A DNA stretch of 64,000 bases. Origin: Prochlorococcus sp. AG-347-K17. Its GTDB lineage: Bacteria > Cyanobacteriota > Cyanobacteriia > PCC-6307 > Cyanobiaceae. Where the stretch lies: assembly GCA_003281385.1 (NCBI GenBank), contig QCCE01000002.1, positions 62,001 to 126,000 of the forward strand, read 5' to 3'. Positions 35,637 through 42,460 of this stretch are shown piece by piece. A program made the position numbers and the translations under genes. Within the stretch, counting starts at the first letter, position 1. Every line of letters begins with the position of its first letter. The notes under the pieces were generated by a model. That model was given only the letters and a program-made list of their open reading frames with translations. It was not told where the DNA came from and did not search any database.

Positions 35637-35738
35637 ATGATACAATTCTACTTTTCCATATTTTTATTAGTTGTGCTTACATTTTTTGCACTTTTATTAG
35701 ATGCACCAGAATTGGCATCTTTAATTCAAACATTTTAG
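35637..35738 (+). CDS. Tiny membrane protein, 33 aa
   Basis: A 33-residue frame (ATG 35637, TAG 35736-35738): one long hydrophobic helix, YFSIFLLVVLTFFALLL, followed by DAPELASLIQTF. It is followed by a weak hairpin (AAATCAG at 35746 with CTGATTT at 35761) that may end the message. Unknown function. Confidence 0.5.
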   Translation: MIQFYFSIFLLVVLTFFALLLDAPELASLIQTF

Positions 35739-35814
35739 AAATAATAAATCAGCATTTTTACTGATTTACTTTCTTAATAAGTAAGGCGTAGGTTTAAATA
35801 GTTGAATTGGAGGG

Positions 35815-35921
35815 ATCTAATGATTGAAAGTCCACCAGAGAAGTTAAATTATAAAATTTAAATCTAGATAAAACTAATGCTAAATCTGGAATGAATCTTC
35901 TATTTGAGGTTCATTCCTTTT
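35815..35921 (+). other. Possible short transcript with mini-ORF and terminator
   Basis: GGAGGGATCT at about 35810 precedes ATG 35820, which opens a 13-codon frame (MIESPPEKLNYKI). About 30 bases after its TAA comes a strong hairpin, GGAATGAA (35888-35895) with TTCATTCC (35910-35917), followed by TTTTAATTTCTTT. Together this could be a small regulatory RNA or leader peptide unit. The rest of the 35922-36053 gap shows nothing clear. Confidence 0.3.
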
Positions 35922-36053
35922 AATTTCTTTCTAAAAAATGTAAATTATAAATATTAAATTTTAAAAGTAAAAAATCTGTTTTAAAGTGATTTAAGGTCTA
36001 AGTATCTTCTGAGATAGTGGCTAACTTTACCTGAATCCAAAACCAGTTTTTTG

Positions 36054-36209
36054 TTATTCTTTTTCTTCCAATTCATTAATAATTAGTTTTAGTAAACTTT
36101 TAAGTTCTGAATTCGAAGCATAAGTATCTTTTTGAAGATTTTTACAAATGTTTTTTATTTCCTCAAAAGCATTATCAATTAAGATTGTTTTTTGATCTGG
36201 ATTAGCCAT
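36054..36209 (-). CDS. Small acidic helical protein, 51 aa
   Basis: A 51-residue frame (ATG 36209, TAA 36054). The sequence is one long charged helix: DQKTILIDNAFEEIKNICKN followed by SELKSLLKLIINELEEKE. No membrane segment. It follows the 65-residue membrane protein gene by six bases and is likely cotranscribed. Unknown function. Confidence 0.65.
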   Translation of the reverse strand: MANPDQKTILIDNAFEEIKNICKNLQKDTYASNSELKSLLKLIINELEEKE

Positions 36210-36215
36210 AGAATT

Positions 36216-36413
36216 TTAAAATGCTCCATTACAGTTGAACCCACTGCAGTTAATAACCCTGAAAATATTCATTACAAAGTTGTGGAATCTTTCATCATAA
36301 AAAAATGCCCAGGTCGTAAATATAGCAAAACCAGAGACAGCAAAAGCAGCATATTGAAGCCAATGTATGCCATAGCTATCCAATCCATTTTTATCAAAAT
36401 CAGAATTACTCAA
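36216..36413 (-). CDS. Single-span membrane protein, 65 aa
   Basis: A 65-residue protein with an acidic start (SNSDFDKNGLDSYG), one membrane helix (WLQYAAFAVSGFAIFTTWAFF) and a tail with two cysteines (INCSGFNCNGAF). The helix lacks the chlorophyll-binding signature of the neighbouring high-light-inducible-type protein. Unknown function, probably a thylakoid or plasma membrane protein. Confidence 0.68.
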   Translation of the reverse strand: MSNSDFDKNGLDSYGIHWLQYAAFAVSGFAIFTTWAFFYDERFHNFVMNIFRVINCSGFNCNGAF

Positions 36414-36512
36414 TTGTTTTTTACTTATAATAAAAATTTTTTTTTTAAAAGGAGAGTTTGTTTTGAACGAGAGATTTATATTTTTTTTTTAAGACCTTAA
36501 TGTATTGATAGT

Positions 36513-36767
36513 TTAAATAAAACCAGGTATTATCCACCCAAAAAAACCGTAGTTTATTATCAAAGCAAAAAAACCAATCATAGCAAATCTCCCATTTGTT
36601 ATTTCGGCATTTTTCCAAAATTTACCCATGTAGTTTTTATTTTTATTTGAGTTTTTATCTATCAAATATTTTGGTTCTAAAGGTTCCTGCAACCTTTTGA
36701 TGGCGTATAAAGAGAATTGAATTGTAATAGCGATGATAACAACTATAAAACTAGTAAGTGCATCCAT
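36513..36767 (-). CDS. High-light-inducible-type chlorophyll-binding protein
   Basis: An 84-residue protein whose second half carries the high-light-inducible signature: NAEITNGRFAMIGFFALIIN, the ExxNGRxAMxGF motif that binds chlorophyll, then YGFFGWIIPGF. Unusually it has an extra N-terminal membrane helix (SFIVVIIAITIQFSLYAI), making it longer than the common 45-70 residue members. Such proteins bind chlorophyll and carotenoid and protect photosystems under light stress. Confidence 0.92.
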   Translation of the reverse strand: MDALTSFIVVIIAITIQFSLYAIKRLQEPLEPKYLIDKNSNKNKNYMGKFWKNAEITNGRFAMIGFFALIINYGFFGWIIPGFI

Positions 36768-37121
36768 TTTTAGATTTCATATGTGATCAATTAGTAAGCC
36801 AAAGAGTAAATGACATTTGTATACATCAAACACTTCCTCATTTCTGCTTTATTGACAGAGGAAACCTTAACTTGAATTATTAAATAATGTAACATATTTA
36901 AAAAAAATTAGTATGAATTCTTACTTTTTCTTTGGATTTCACATTTTTAAGGACTTTATTGTTACATTTATGTATCATAATCATCATAATACTAGTCTTA
37001 ATAGAATTACAGAATTAGCTTTACAGTTTTTACTTTAAATCAGATAAAATATTGAAAAATTTTTATAAGGAATATATTTTCAATGTTATTTATTTACAAT
37101 ATATTTAATGACTAGAAATTG
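36768..37121. other. Intergenic region, possible 41-aa frame
   Basis: A gap of 354 bases. The only candidate is a 41-codon plus-strand frame at 36913-37038 (starting MNSYFFFGFHIFKDF, with a YHNHHN stretch), preceded by a TTGACA at 36853 but with no matching -10 at the right distance. It has no ribosome binding site and I do not regard it as a likely gene. The promoter of the high-light-inducible-type gene should lie in the left part. Confidence 0.3.
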
Positions 37122-37241
37122 TTACTTTTGTTTGATTTCCGGAAGGTAGAATTTATTGCCTAATGTGTAACCAATTGACATCAGTACGAACCCAATAAGT
37201 TGAGGTAAATGAGAATTTGCTAGAGAGATTTTTTCAATCAT
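37122..37241 (-). CDS. Tiny membrane protein, 39 aa
   Basis: A 39-residue frame (ATG 37241, TAA 37122): a short lead MIEKISLANSHLP, a hydrophobic QLIGFVLMSIGYTLG segment and NKFYLPEIKQK at the end. Unknown function; the compact single-helix form is like other small membrane proteins in this region. Confidence 0.55.
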   Translation of the reverse strand: MIEKISLANSHLPQLIGFVLMSIGYTLGNKFYLPEIKQK

Positions 37242-37292
37242 TTCTCAATCTATAAATTAACATAATAATAAAAAATTTATAATAATGTAAGT

Positions 37293-37478
37293 CTATTTTC
37301 TTTTTGATTCTTTAATCTCCCCAGATTTTTTTAGTGAATTAACAAGCCTTTCATTTTCTGTTTTTAAATTTTCTAATGCAGATTTTGTGAATTGTTCATT
37401 AGCCTCAAATTTTGCTGAACTTATAACTTTTTTATTAGGGAGTTTTTTCTCCGGTTCTGACTTCATATTAAACAGCAA
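37293..37478 (-). CDS. Short coiled-coil protein, 61 aa
   Basis: A 61-residue, highly charged helical protein. The second half (SALENLKTENERLVNSLKKSG) has heptad-like spacing. The 41-residue protein at 41282-41407 has a matching LEVLTNENDFLVKNLKKAG segment, so the two are likely relatives. The first ATG gives MLFNMKSEPEKK; the second ATG (MKSEPEKK) may be the true start. Unknown function. Confidence 0.65.
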   Translation of the reverse strand: MLFNMKSEPEKKLPNKKVISSAKFEANEQFTKSALENLKTENERLVNSLKKSGEIKESKRK

Positions 37479-37566
37479 TTAAAAAAAATATTAAAGGTTA
37501 TTTTTTTTGAGTTAGGTATTATTTTTTACAGTTTTCTGGTTAATAATATTTGTTTACATTGACAAA

Positions 37567-37779
37567 TTAATCTTTATCTTTTGGGAGCCTTAACCATCCA
37601 GTAGTCCATTCTGATTTTAGTTTTGCCCATGAGATCCTTTTAATATCTTTTTTATTTTTGGTAGGAAAAATATCAACCCATCTATCTTCATTTTTCCCAC
37701 CATAAGCTTTAACTTGAAAATGCCTATTACCATTAATAGTTTTTGGTGCTGTCCAACACAAAGTAGGAGGCCATTTCAT
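37567..37779 (-). CDS. Small tryptophan-rich protein (TIGR02450-like)
   Basis: A 70-residue soluble protein with five tryptophans: WPPTLCWTAPKTINGNRHFQ near the start, DRWVDIFPT, then ISWAKLKSEWTTGWLRLP. The W...P...G..HF..(x)n..W.EL..W..GW pattern resembles the small Trp-rich family TIGR02450, of unknown function. Stand-alone minus-strand gene. Confidence 0.7.
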   Translation of the reverse strand: MKWPPTLCWTAPKTINGNRHFQVKAYGGKNEDRWVDIFPTKNKKDIKRISWAKLKSEWTTGWLRLPKDKD

Positions 37780-37803
37780 GAGAACTTTTTAAAAGTTAAA
37801 AAA

Positions 37804-37890
37804 CTAAGGGTTGCTTTGCCCAGTTAAAACTAAACCATAATATGCAATAGTACCAAGGATAAGTACGATACCTAGTATTCTAATAATCAT
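37804..37890 (-). CDS. Tiny membrane peptide, 28 aa
   Basis: A 28-residue frame (ATG 37890, TAG 37804): MIIRILGIVLILGTIAYYG followed by LVLTGQSNP, a single membrane helix with almost no flanks. This resembles the very small subunits of cyanobacterial membrane complexes but matches none that I know (not PetN, PetL, PsbM or PsaM). Without comparison across strains it stays tentative. Confidence 0.5.
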   Translation of the reverse strand: MIIRILGIVLILGTIAYYGLVLTGQSNP

Positions 37891-37960
37891 TATTTAATAT
37901 TTTTAAATTCAAATTATATTAGAGAAATTTTATAAATTTGAGTTGAAGATTTAATATTTT

Positions 37961-38170
37961 CTAATTTTTCCTTTCTTTATTTCTAACTATTGAGTGGCAA
38001 GATTCAGGATGCCATTCATTCTGAATCTTGCCAATAAAATCATATATAAATGAATCGGGACATCCAGTTATTTTTTGAAGTTCTGAAAGTTCTTCTTTAA
38101 TGAATTCATATACACTCGTTATTGCCCCTAAATTTTCTTCTTGGGAAGGAGCCCATTTTTTATTCTCCAT
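37961..38170 (-). CDS. Hypothetical protein, 69 aa
   Basis: A 69-residue soluble protein with a helical core (ITSVYEFIKEELSELQKITG) and a C-terminal ESCHSIVRNKERKN. Two cysteines and a WAPS start are its only marks. Its ATG lies inside the end of the upstream gene (38160-38351), an 11-base overlap that suggests coupled translation. No family recognised. Confidence 0.68.
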   Translation of the reverse strand: MENKKWAPSQEENLGAITSVYEFIKEELSELQKITGCPDSFIYDFIGKIQNEWHPESCHSIVRNKERKN

Positions 38171-38351
38171 TAGTATTTTTTAAATTATTTTCTACAATAT
38201 CGTAGTAGGTTACGTCTCCATAATCAGCATCTGAACAACATAAATCTCCATATAGTTCCTCTAATAAATCGTACGCATCTGAATACTTATCAAAACTTTG
38301 AGTTGTTAATTCGTCATCTTTCCCATCAATTCTAATTATTTTGTAAGTCAT
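38160..38351 (-). CDS. Small acidic protein, 63 aa
   Basis: A 63-residue acidic protein: MTYKIIRIDGKDDELTTQSF, then DAYDLLEELYGDLCCSDADYG and VTYYDIVEN. The beta-helix-beta look and paired cysteines are visible, but no family can be named. It is first in a two-gene overlap with the 69-residue gene. Confidence 0.7.
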   Translation of the reverse strand: MTYKIIRIDGKDDELTTQSFDKYSDAYDLLEELYGDLCCSDADYGDVTYYDIVENNLKNTNGE

Positions 38352-38413
38352 ATTTTACTTAGTGGCAAAAAATATTTTTTTTGATTCATTAGTTCATCTT
38401 ATAAATAAAAATC

Positions 38414-38620
38414 TTATTTAGGAGTATTAGTTGGGTAAAGCTTCTGAATTTTATTTTTCTGAATTTCTATTTTTCTTCTTTCATATTTTTTTGCCATTAT
38501 TTTTCTGATAAATAATTGTGGGATAAGCCAGACTAACGCAATAGCTATAGCCATGAAAGCAGGATTTCTCCAAGTTAACCTAATAATCTCTTGTATAAAT
38601 TCTTGATTGAAAATTTCCAT
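38414..38620 (-). CDS. Single-span membrane protein, 68 aa
   Basis: A 68-residue protein with an N-terminal helix (EFIQEIIRLTWRNP), a membrane segment (AFMAIAIALVWLIPQLFI) and a strongly basic C-terminal tail (AKKYERRKIEIQKNKIQK) likely on the cytoplasmic side. No family recognised. Confidence 0.7.
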   Translation of the reverse strand: MEIFNQEFIQEIIRLTWRNPAFMAIAIALVWLIPQLFIRKIMAKKYERRKIEIQKNKIQKLYPTNTPK

Positions 38621-38791
38621 ACATTAAATTTTGATGATAAAAATATCTTTGCTTTCTTTTATAAGATCTTTAAAATTCATAATCCATCATAACCTTAAAA
38701 AATCTAATAAGTAATTTTATAAATTTTTTCTTTTTTTATTTCGTTTTTTTATATTTGGATTTAGATTAATTTTTTATTTTTTAGTTTAAAG

Positions 38792-39457
38792 ATGTCGACT
38801 TATCTAATTACAGGATCAAATAGGGGTATTGGATTAGAACTTTGTAGACAAATTCATAAGAGGGGAGATAATGTAATTGCAACGTGCAGGATAGCTTCAA
38901 AAGAACTTAGAGATTTAGGAGTGAGAATTGAAGAGAATATAGAAATTTCTTCTGATGAGTCGATAAAAAATTTGTGTAAAAAACTATCTGGAGTTAATTT
39001 AGATTGCTTTATTCATAATGCAGGAATTTATGAATTTAATTCTTTCGAAAACTTAGATAAAAAAAGTATTTTGCGGCAATTTGAAGTCAATGCATTGAGC
39101 CCAATATGTATGACTCAATCTCTTAAACATTTTTTAAAAAGATCTTCTAAAGTTGCTTTTATCACGAGTAGAATGGGATCTATTGAAGATAATACATCAG
39201 GAAGTTCTTATGGTTACAGAATGTCTAAGGTTGCCTTGTCCATGGCAGCAAAATCACTTTCCATAGATTTATCAAGGGAAGATATTTATGTAGCTATTTT
39301 GCATCCTGGTTTAGTGAGTACAAGAATGACTGGCTTTACAAGAAATGGAATTAGTCCTGAAGAATCAGCAAATGGCCTTTTAAAACGTATTGATTCTTTA
39401 AATAAAAATAACTCGGGTACTTTTTGGCATGCTAACGGAGAAGTTTTGCCTTGGTAA
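38792..39457 (+). CDS. Short-chain dehydrogenase/reductase
   Basis: A 221-residue oxidoreductase of the classical SDR family. The cofactor site is ITGSNRGIGLELCRQI at the N-terminus, followed by the HNAGIYE motif, the catalytic serine in AFITSRMGSIED and the YxxxK pair in GYRMSKVALSMAAK. The LHPGLVSTRMTG loop completes it. It resembles the C-factor/sniffer-like subgroup. The substrate is unknown. It stands alone between small-gene clusters. Confidence 0.92.
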   Translation: MSTYLITGSNRGIGLELCRQIHKRGDNVIATCRIASKELRDLGVRIEENIEISSDESIKNLCKKLSGVNLDCFIHNAGIYEFNSFENLDKKSILRQFEVNALSPICMTQSLKHFLKRSSKVAFITSRMGSIEDNTSGSSYGYRMSKVALSMAAKSLSIDLSREDIYVAILHPGLVSTRMTGFTRNGISPEESANGLLKRIDSLNKNNSGTFWHANGEVLPW

Positions 39458-39589
39458 TATCAATACATTTATATTGAAGAGATTTATATCTTTAATTTGT
39501 TAAAAAATTTTTAAATTTTTAACGAATTTCTTTCCTTGTTTAATTCTTTTGGTTATCTTTAGAAAAACATTAGTAAAGGAGGTGATTCA

Positions 39590-39712
39590 TTGTCGTATCT
39601 ACCGAAAAATGCGGTTATCAAAGGGGCCGTGAATTCAGTATCATCATCACATTCATCGGTCTCTTTTTCTTTGATTAAGAAAAAAGGTTTTATAATCAAT
39701 AGATTTATATAA
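39590..39712 (+). CDS. 40-aa protein with an extremely strong ribosome binding site
   Basis: A 40-residue frame beginning at TTG 39590. It is preceded by AAAGGAGGTGAT (39575-39586), twelve bases identical to the complement of the 16S rRNA 3' end, with about seven bases between GGAGG and the start. The peptide begins MSYLPKNAVIKGAVNSV, has a serine/histidine-rich middle and ends in basic residues (SLIKKKGFIINRFI). A strong terminator follows at 39732. Unknown function, but the signals at both ends say it is expressed. Confidence 0.65.
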   Translation: MSYLPKNAVIKGAVNSVSSSHSSVSFSLIKKKGFIINRFI

Positions 39713-39731
39713 ATCAGTTATTTAATAATTA

Positions 39732-39768
39732 AAAGCTCTGCATCTCATGAAGTCGCAGAGCTTTTTTT
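39732..39768 (+). terminator. Rho-independent terminator
   Basis: AAAGCTCTGC (39732-39741) pairs with GCAGAGCTTT (39755-39764) around a 13-base loop, followed by a run of T residues. It lies 20 bases after the stop of the 40-residue gene and ends its short transcript. Confidence 0.88.
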
Positions 39769-39798
39769 ATGAATTTAAATAGTCTTTCAAACTTTAAT

Positions 39799-39900
39799 CT
39801 ATCTTTTTTGGCCGAAGTAAATTAAGGCTAAAAAAGATAAAGTGCTTACCAAAGCGATTAAGTACCATCCAGTTGAGGAGTTGCTAGTTACTTCGGTCAT
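39799..39900 (-). CDS. Tiny membrane protein, 33 aa
   Basis: A 33-residue frame (ATG 39900, TAG 39799): MTEVTSNSSTGWY, then one helix LIALVSTLSFLALIYFG ending QKR. The acidic lead and basic tail define its orientation. It is followed upstream by a 29-residue membrane peptide gene with no gap between their ends, so the row 40472-39799 is probably one operon. Confidence 0.55.
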   Translation of the reverse strand: MTEVTSNSSTGWYLIALVSTLSFLALIYFGQKR

Positions 39901-39990
39901 TTATTTTGATTTATCGAAGGAATTGATTATTTGAGTGAAAATCACAATTGATATTATTAAAAAAACTAAAAGGATGTATGTTACGTACAT
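39901..39990 (-). CDS. Tiny membrane peptide, 29 aa
   Basis: A 29-residue frame (ATG 39990, TAA 39901): MYVTYILLVFLIISIVIFTQ followed by INSFDKSK, a single hydrophobic helix. It directly follows the 84-residue membrane protein gene (stop at 39991) and abuts the next small gene, consistent with an operon of small membrane proteins. Confidence 0.5.
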   Translation of the reverse strand: MYVTYILLVFLIISIVIFTQIINSFDKSK

Positions 39991-40245
39991 TTATAGAAAA
40001 ATGCTAATTATCAAAAAGATTATTCCTAGAACTACCGTAACAATTGCTCCATCTACTAATAAGTCTTTCCATGTATAACTTTTAAGCATTCTTGTTTTAT
40101 CTTCTTCACTCATAAGGTTCTTTAACCACGTCCAATTTAAAAGCTGTGTCAATGCAACACCAAAAATTAAATGACCAAACAAAATACCAATTAGATCAAT
40201 TCTAGAAATATCTTTAGTGAAACTTGTAATAATAAAAAAGTCCAC
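39991..40245 (-). CDS. Two-span membrane protein, 84 aa
   Basis: An 84-residue protein with two membrane segments (LIGILFGHLIFGVALTQLL and GAIVTVVLGIIFLIISIFL) joined by a charged loop that contains LMSEEDKTRMLKSYTW. Its start overlaps the stop of the 75-residue gene upstream by one base, so the two are translated together. Unknown function. Confidence 0.72.
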   Translation of the reverse strand: MDFFIITSFTKDISRIDLIGILFGHLIFGVALTQLLNWTWLKNLMSEEDKTRMLKSYTWKDLLVDGAIVTVVLGIIFLIISIFL

Positions 40246-40472
40246 TAGCTTTTTTCTTTATTAGATAAAGCACCACCTTCTTCTTTGTATTTTTCCCAAG
40301 CTTCGCTTATTTTTGCTTTAGAGAAATTTTGTTTTCCCTCAGAGAATTTATTTTTGAGGTTATTTAAACTATTATTCAGTTCTTTTTTTGTTGGTTCATC
40401 AAGAAAGTTTGATGTTAATTTCCATAAATACCAGCTACTAGCTAGAAGAAGAATTAATCCGAGTAATTGCAT
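40245..40472 (-). CDS. Membrane-anchored coiled-coil protein, 75 aa
   Basis: A 75-residue protein: an N-terminal membrane helix (MQLLGLILLLASSWYLW) and a long, charged helical tail (EPTKKELNNSLNNLKNKFSEG, then KISEAWEKYKEEGG). It begins the operon of small membrane proteins running down to 39799. Unknown function. Confidence 0.72.
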   Translation of the reverse strand: MQLLGLILLLASSWYLWKLTSNFLDEPTKKELNNSLNNLKNKFSEGKQNFSKAKISEAWEKYKEEGGALSNKEKS

Positions 40473-40563
40473 ATTAGTTTTCTACCATCCTACAACTTTT
40501 CAAATGGTTTCGATAAATTATTTTATTTAATACCTGCAGAAATTTTTTTGACTTAAATAAAAA

Positions 40564-40719
40564 TTAAAACTTTAACCAGTGGAAAAATATTCTATCCATT
40601 AGCCATATAGTTATACCCCCTTCTAGGAAAGCTAACCAATACATCCCATAATCAGAAAATCCCATTTGTTCTTTAACTGTTTTAATCAATTTTTTGTGTG
40701 CTTGAATGAGATCTTTCAT
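40564..40719 (-). CDS. Small membrane protein, 51 aa
   Basis: A 51-residue frame (ATG 40719, TAA 40564): a basic helix MKDLIQAHKKLIKTVKEQMG, then an aromatic hydrophobic segment (DYGMYWLAFLEGGITIWLM) and DRIFFHWLKF. The FLEGGI stretch is also seen in the 102-residue protein at 34581-34889, a weak link. Lies 17 bases downstream of the zinc-finger protein gene. Confidence 0.62.
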   Translation of the reverse strand: MKDLIQAHKKLIKTVKEQMGFSDYGMYWLAFLEGGITIWLMDRIFFHWLKF

Positions 40720-40735
40720 TAACAATCAAAATTTT

Positions 40736-40987
40736 TTAAACCTGCTGAATTTCTTTAATTAAAAAACCCTTCCCATAGCAAGATAGACATGTTTTAGTCT
40801 CATCTAATGAAATTCTTAGAAAACCTGCTCCATTACACCTAAAGCAATTTACTTTAGTGTTTGAATAGATCTTTGATTTAATTTTAGCAGCACGATTTAA
40901 GTAAGAAATAGTTTCTTTACGACCGTTTGCTTTGGCAGCTTTGTTTAAAAGCTTTTTGTGGTTGACTTTAAGTTCTTGGATATTCAT
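40736..40987 (-). CDS. DnaJ-type zinc-finger-like protein, 83 aa
   Basis: An 83-residue protein with a helical N-terminus (LKVNHKKLLNKAAKANGRKE) and two CxxCxGxG-type repeats: CFRCNGAGF and CLSCYGKGF, separated by about 19 residues. That is one half of the zinc-binding domain of DnaJ. Related small proteins in cyanobacteria and plants bind zinc and act in disulfide handling or thylakoid assembly; this exact one is uncharacterised. Confidence 0.82.
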   Translation of the reverse strand: MNIQELKVNHKKLLNKAAKANGRKETISYLNRAAKIKSKIYSNTKVNCFRCNGAGFLRISLDETKTCLSCYGKGFLIKEIQQV

Positions 40988-41092
40988 CTTTTATAGAAAC
41001 TATGATGTAAATACAGGAAAAATTAAATGTTTAAATTATTTTTAAAAACTTTCAATTTCCCATTTATATTTCTAATCTGATCTCTTGCTGAG

Positions 41093-41132
41093 ATTTGCTT
41101 AATATAACTAGTATTTGCTTAATATGTTTAGT
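41093..41132. repeat. Tandem 20-bp direct repeat
   Basis: Two adjoining 20-base units, ATTTGCTTAATATAACTAGT and ATTTGCTTAATATGTTTAGT, differ at three positions, and a partial third (ATCTGG) follows. They sit in the 294-base gap between the zinc-finger gene start (40987) and the coiled-coil gene end (41282), where no gene is seen. They may be regulator binding sites or slippage products. Confidence 0.55.
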
Positions 41133-41281
41133 ATCTGGAGTATTAATTTGTATATTTAATAGAAATTTTATATTTGACAAACTTAAACTTTTTCGGATGA
41201 TCATTCAAGAAAATATTATTTTGTCTTTGTAAGGAAGTTTAAATAATTTATTGTTTGAAAAATATTTAAAGCTCTAGTAGA

Positions 41282-41407
41282 TTATCCAGCCTTTTTAAGG
41301 TTTTTAACTAAAAAATCATTTTCATTAGTAAGAACTTCAAGCTTAGATTTTTCCAACTCTTTTTTGATTTCGGGATTTAAATCCTTTTTAGTCTCATTTA
41401 GATTCAT
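41282..41407 (-). CDS. Short coiled-coil protein, 41 aa
   Basis: A 41-residue frame (ATG 41407, TAA 41282) forming one charged helix: NETKKDLNPEIKKELEKSKL, then EVLTNENDFLVKNLKKAG. It aligns with the C-terminal half of the 61-residue protein at 37293-37478 (NERLVNSLKKSG). Unknown function; one of two likely paralogs. Confidence 0.58.
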   Translation of the reverse strand: MNLNETKKDLNPEIKKELEKSKLEVLTNENDFLVKNLKKAG

Positions 41408-41939
41408 AGGATTTGTACTTAAAAATTTATAAAGACTCTGAGATCATACTGATCCCCAAAAAAAATTGTGGATAGTTTTTTCTTAAAAGAAGATAATATT
41501 TTATTTTGCACATAGAAATTCAAATTTAATCAACATATTGTGGAAAACCCTGTTGAAAAATGCTTAAAAAGTGGATAACTCTTCGGGAGCATTATCAAAA
41601 CAAGCTTTTCTGGAAAAAATTTTTAAGTATTAATACTTCATCAAAAAAAATAAAATATAGTTTAAAAAGTAGCATAATCTATTGTTATAACTATGGGATC
41701 ATTACTTTTAATAAAAAGATTAATTATCTATACGAGAAGCTCATGTTGATAAAAAATTTAAAAAGTTTTTTCTTCATGATGTATCAAATTGAAAATTAAA
41801 GTGAAGAAAAATCAATCTAAACTTGAAATTTTTATTTTTTATCATAGCTGATTAAAAATTGTTTAATTCGGTTTTCTCTATGCAAATATTTCTCAAACCA
41901 AAATTTAATCAAATAAATTAAATTAAGTTTTAAGTCAAA
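41408..41939. other. Long gap with three DnaA-box-like sites
   Basis: A 532-base stretch without a convincing gene. It contains three minus-strand DnaA-box-like nonamers: CTATCCACA (41467-41475), TTTTCCACA (41539-41547) and TTATCCACT (41570-41578), each within one base of a bacterial or cyanobacterial consensus. A 79-codon frame at 41560-41799 exists but is low in complexity and lacks a ribosome binding site. The flanks are very AT-rich. Confidence 0.35.
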
Positions 41940-42176
41940 ATGACAGAAGAAAAAAAGGATCCAAAAAAATGTTCTGGAAAGAAAAACATTATGTTTGCCT
42001 ATGGTTTTATACAACTAGGTTCTAGTTTCGTATCTGCTATAGCTTTAGCTGCAATCGCTTTTGGATTCTGTTCAGTAAAAAAGGAATCTAAACTTTTCAA
42101 TAAATGTGTTGCAGAAATAATTGAAGATGGTGGTACCAATTCTGAGGCGGTAAGGTATTGCAATGGGGGAAATTAA
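41940..42176 (+). CDS. Small membrane protein, 78 aa
   Basis: A 78-residue protein with a lysine-rich start (TEEKKDPKKCSGKKN), one membrane helix (MFAYGFIQLGSSFVSAIALAAIAFGFC) and a soluble tail with two cysteines (KCVAEIIEDGG...YCNGGN). Possibly a disulfide-containing domain outside the membrane. No family recognised. Followed 21 bases later by the 80-residue gene. Confidence 0.7.
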   Translation: MTEEKKDPKKCSGKKNIMFAYGFIQLGSSFVSAIALAAIAFGFCSVKKESKLFNKCVAEIIEDGGTNSEAVRYCNGGN

Positions 42177-42197
42177 AATTCCTCGCGGTTTGATTAA

Positions 42198-42440
42198 ATG
42201 GATTCAACCTTTGATTTGATTCTTGACTCTTTAAAAAAAGAGCCTATTGGAGAAACTGATCATTTTATTTGGTTCATAACTGATATTGGCATAGTTGCCC
42301 TATTTAAAAGAGAGGAAAACTTTGAAACTTATAGTTCTAATGTCGAAATTGAGGCAAATAAAATTGCTTTGGATATAACCAAAGAAGAGAAAGAGTACCT
42401 CAAAATAAAAGAGAGACACCTTTTCTTGTTTTATTCATAA
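42198..42440 (+). CDS. Hypothetical protein, 80 aa
   Basis: An 80-residue soluble protein: DSTFDLILDSLKKEPIGETD, FIWFITDIGIVALFKREENF and a charged C-terminus ending ERHLFLFYS. It looks like a small alpha/beta fold. No family recognised. Probably cotranscribed with the membrane protein gene before it. Confidence 0.65.
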   Translation: MDSTFDLILDSLKKEPIGETDHFIWFITDIGIVALFKREENFETYSSNVEIEANKIALDITKEEKEYLKIKERHLFLFYS

Positions 42441-42460
42441 TCTAAAATTTTATCCTTGAT

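Noticed and set aside
36913-37038. A 41-codon frame with a histidine-rich stretch
   Set aside because: No ribosome binding site and no -10 box at the right distance from the TTGACA at 36853. Conservation would be needed to support it.
41560-41799. A 79-codon plus-strand open frame in the long gap
   Set aside because: Composition is dominated by K, I, N and F as expected of random AT-rich DNA, there is no ribosome binding site, and part of the frame overlaps the DnaA-box-like site. I see no family pattern.
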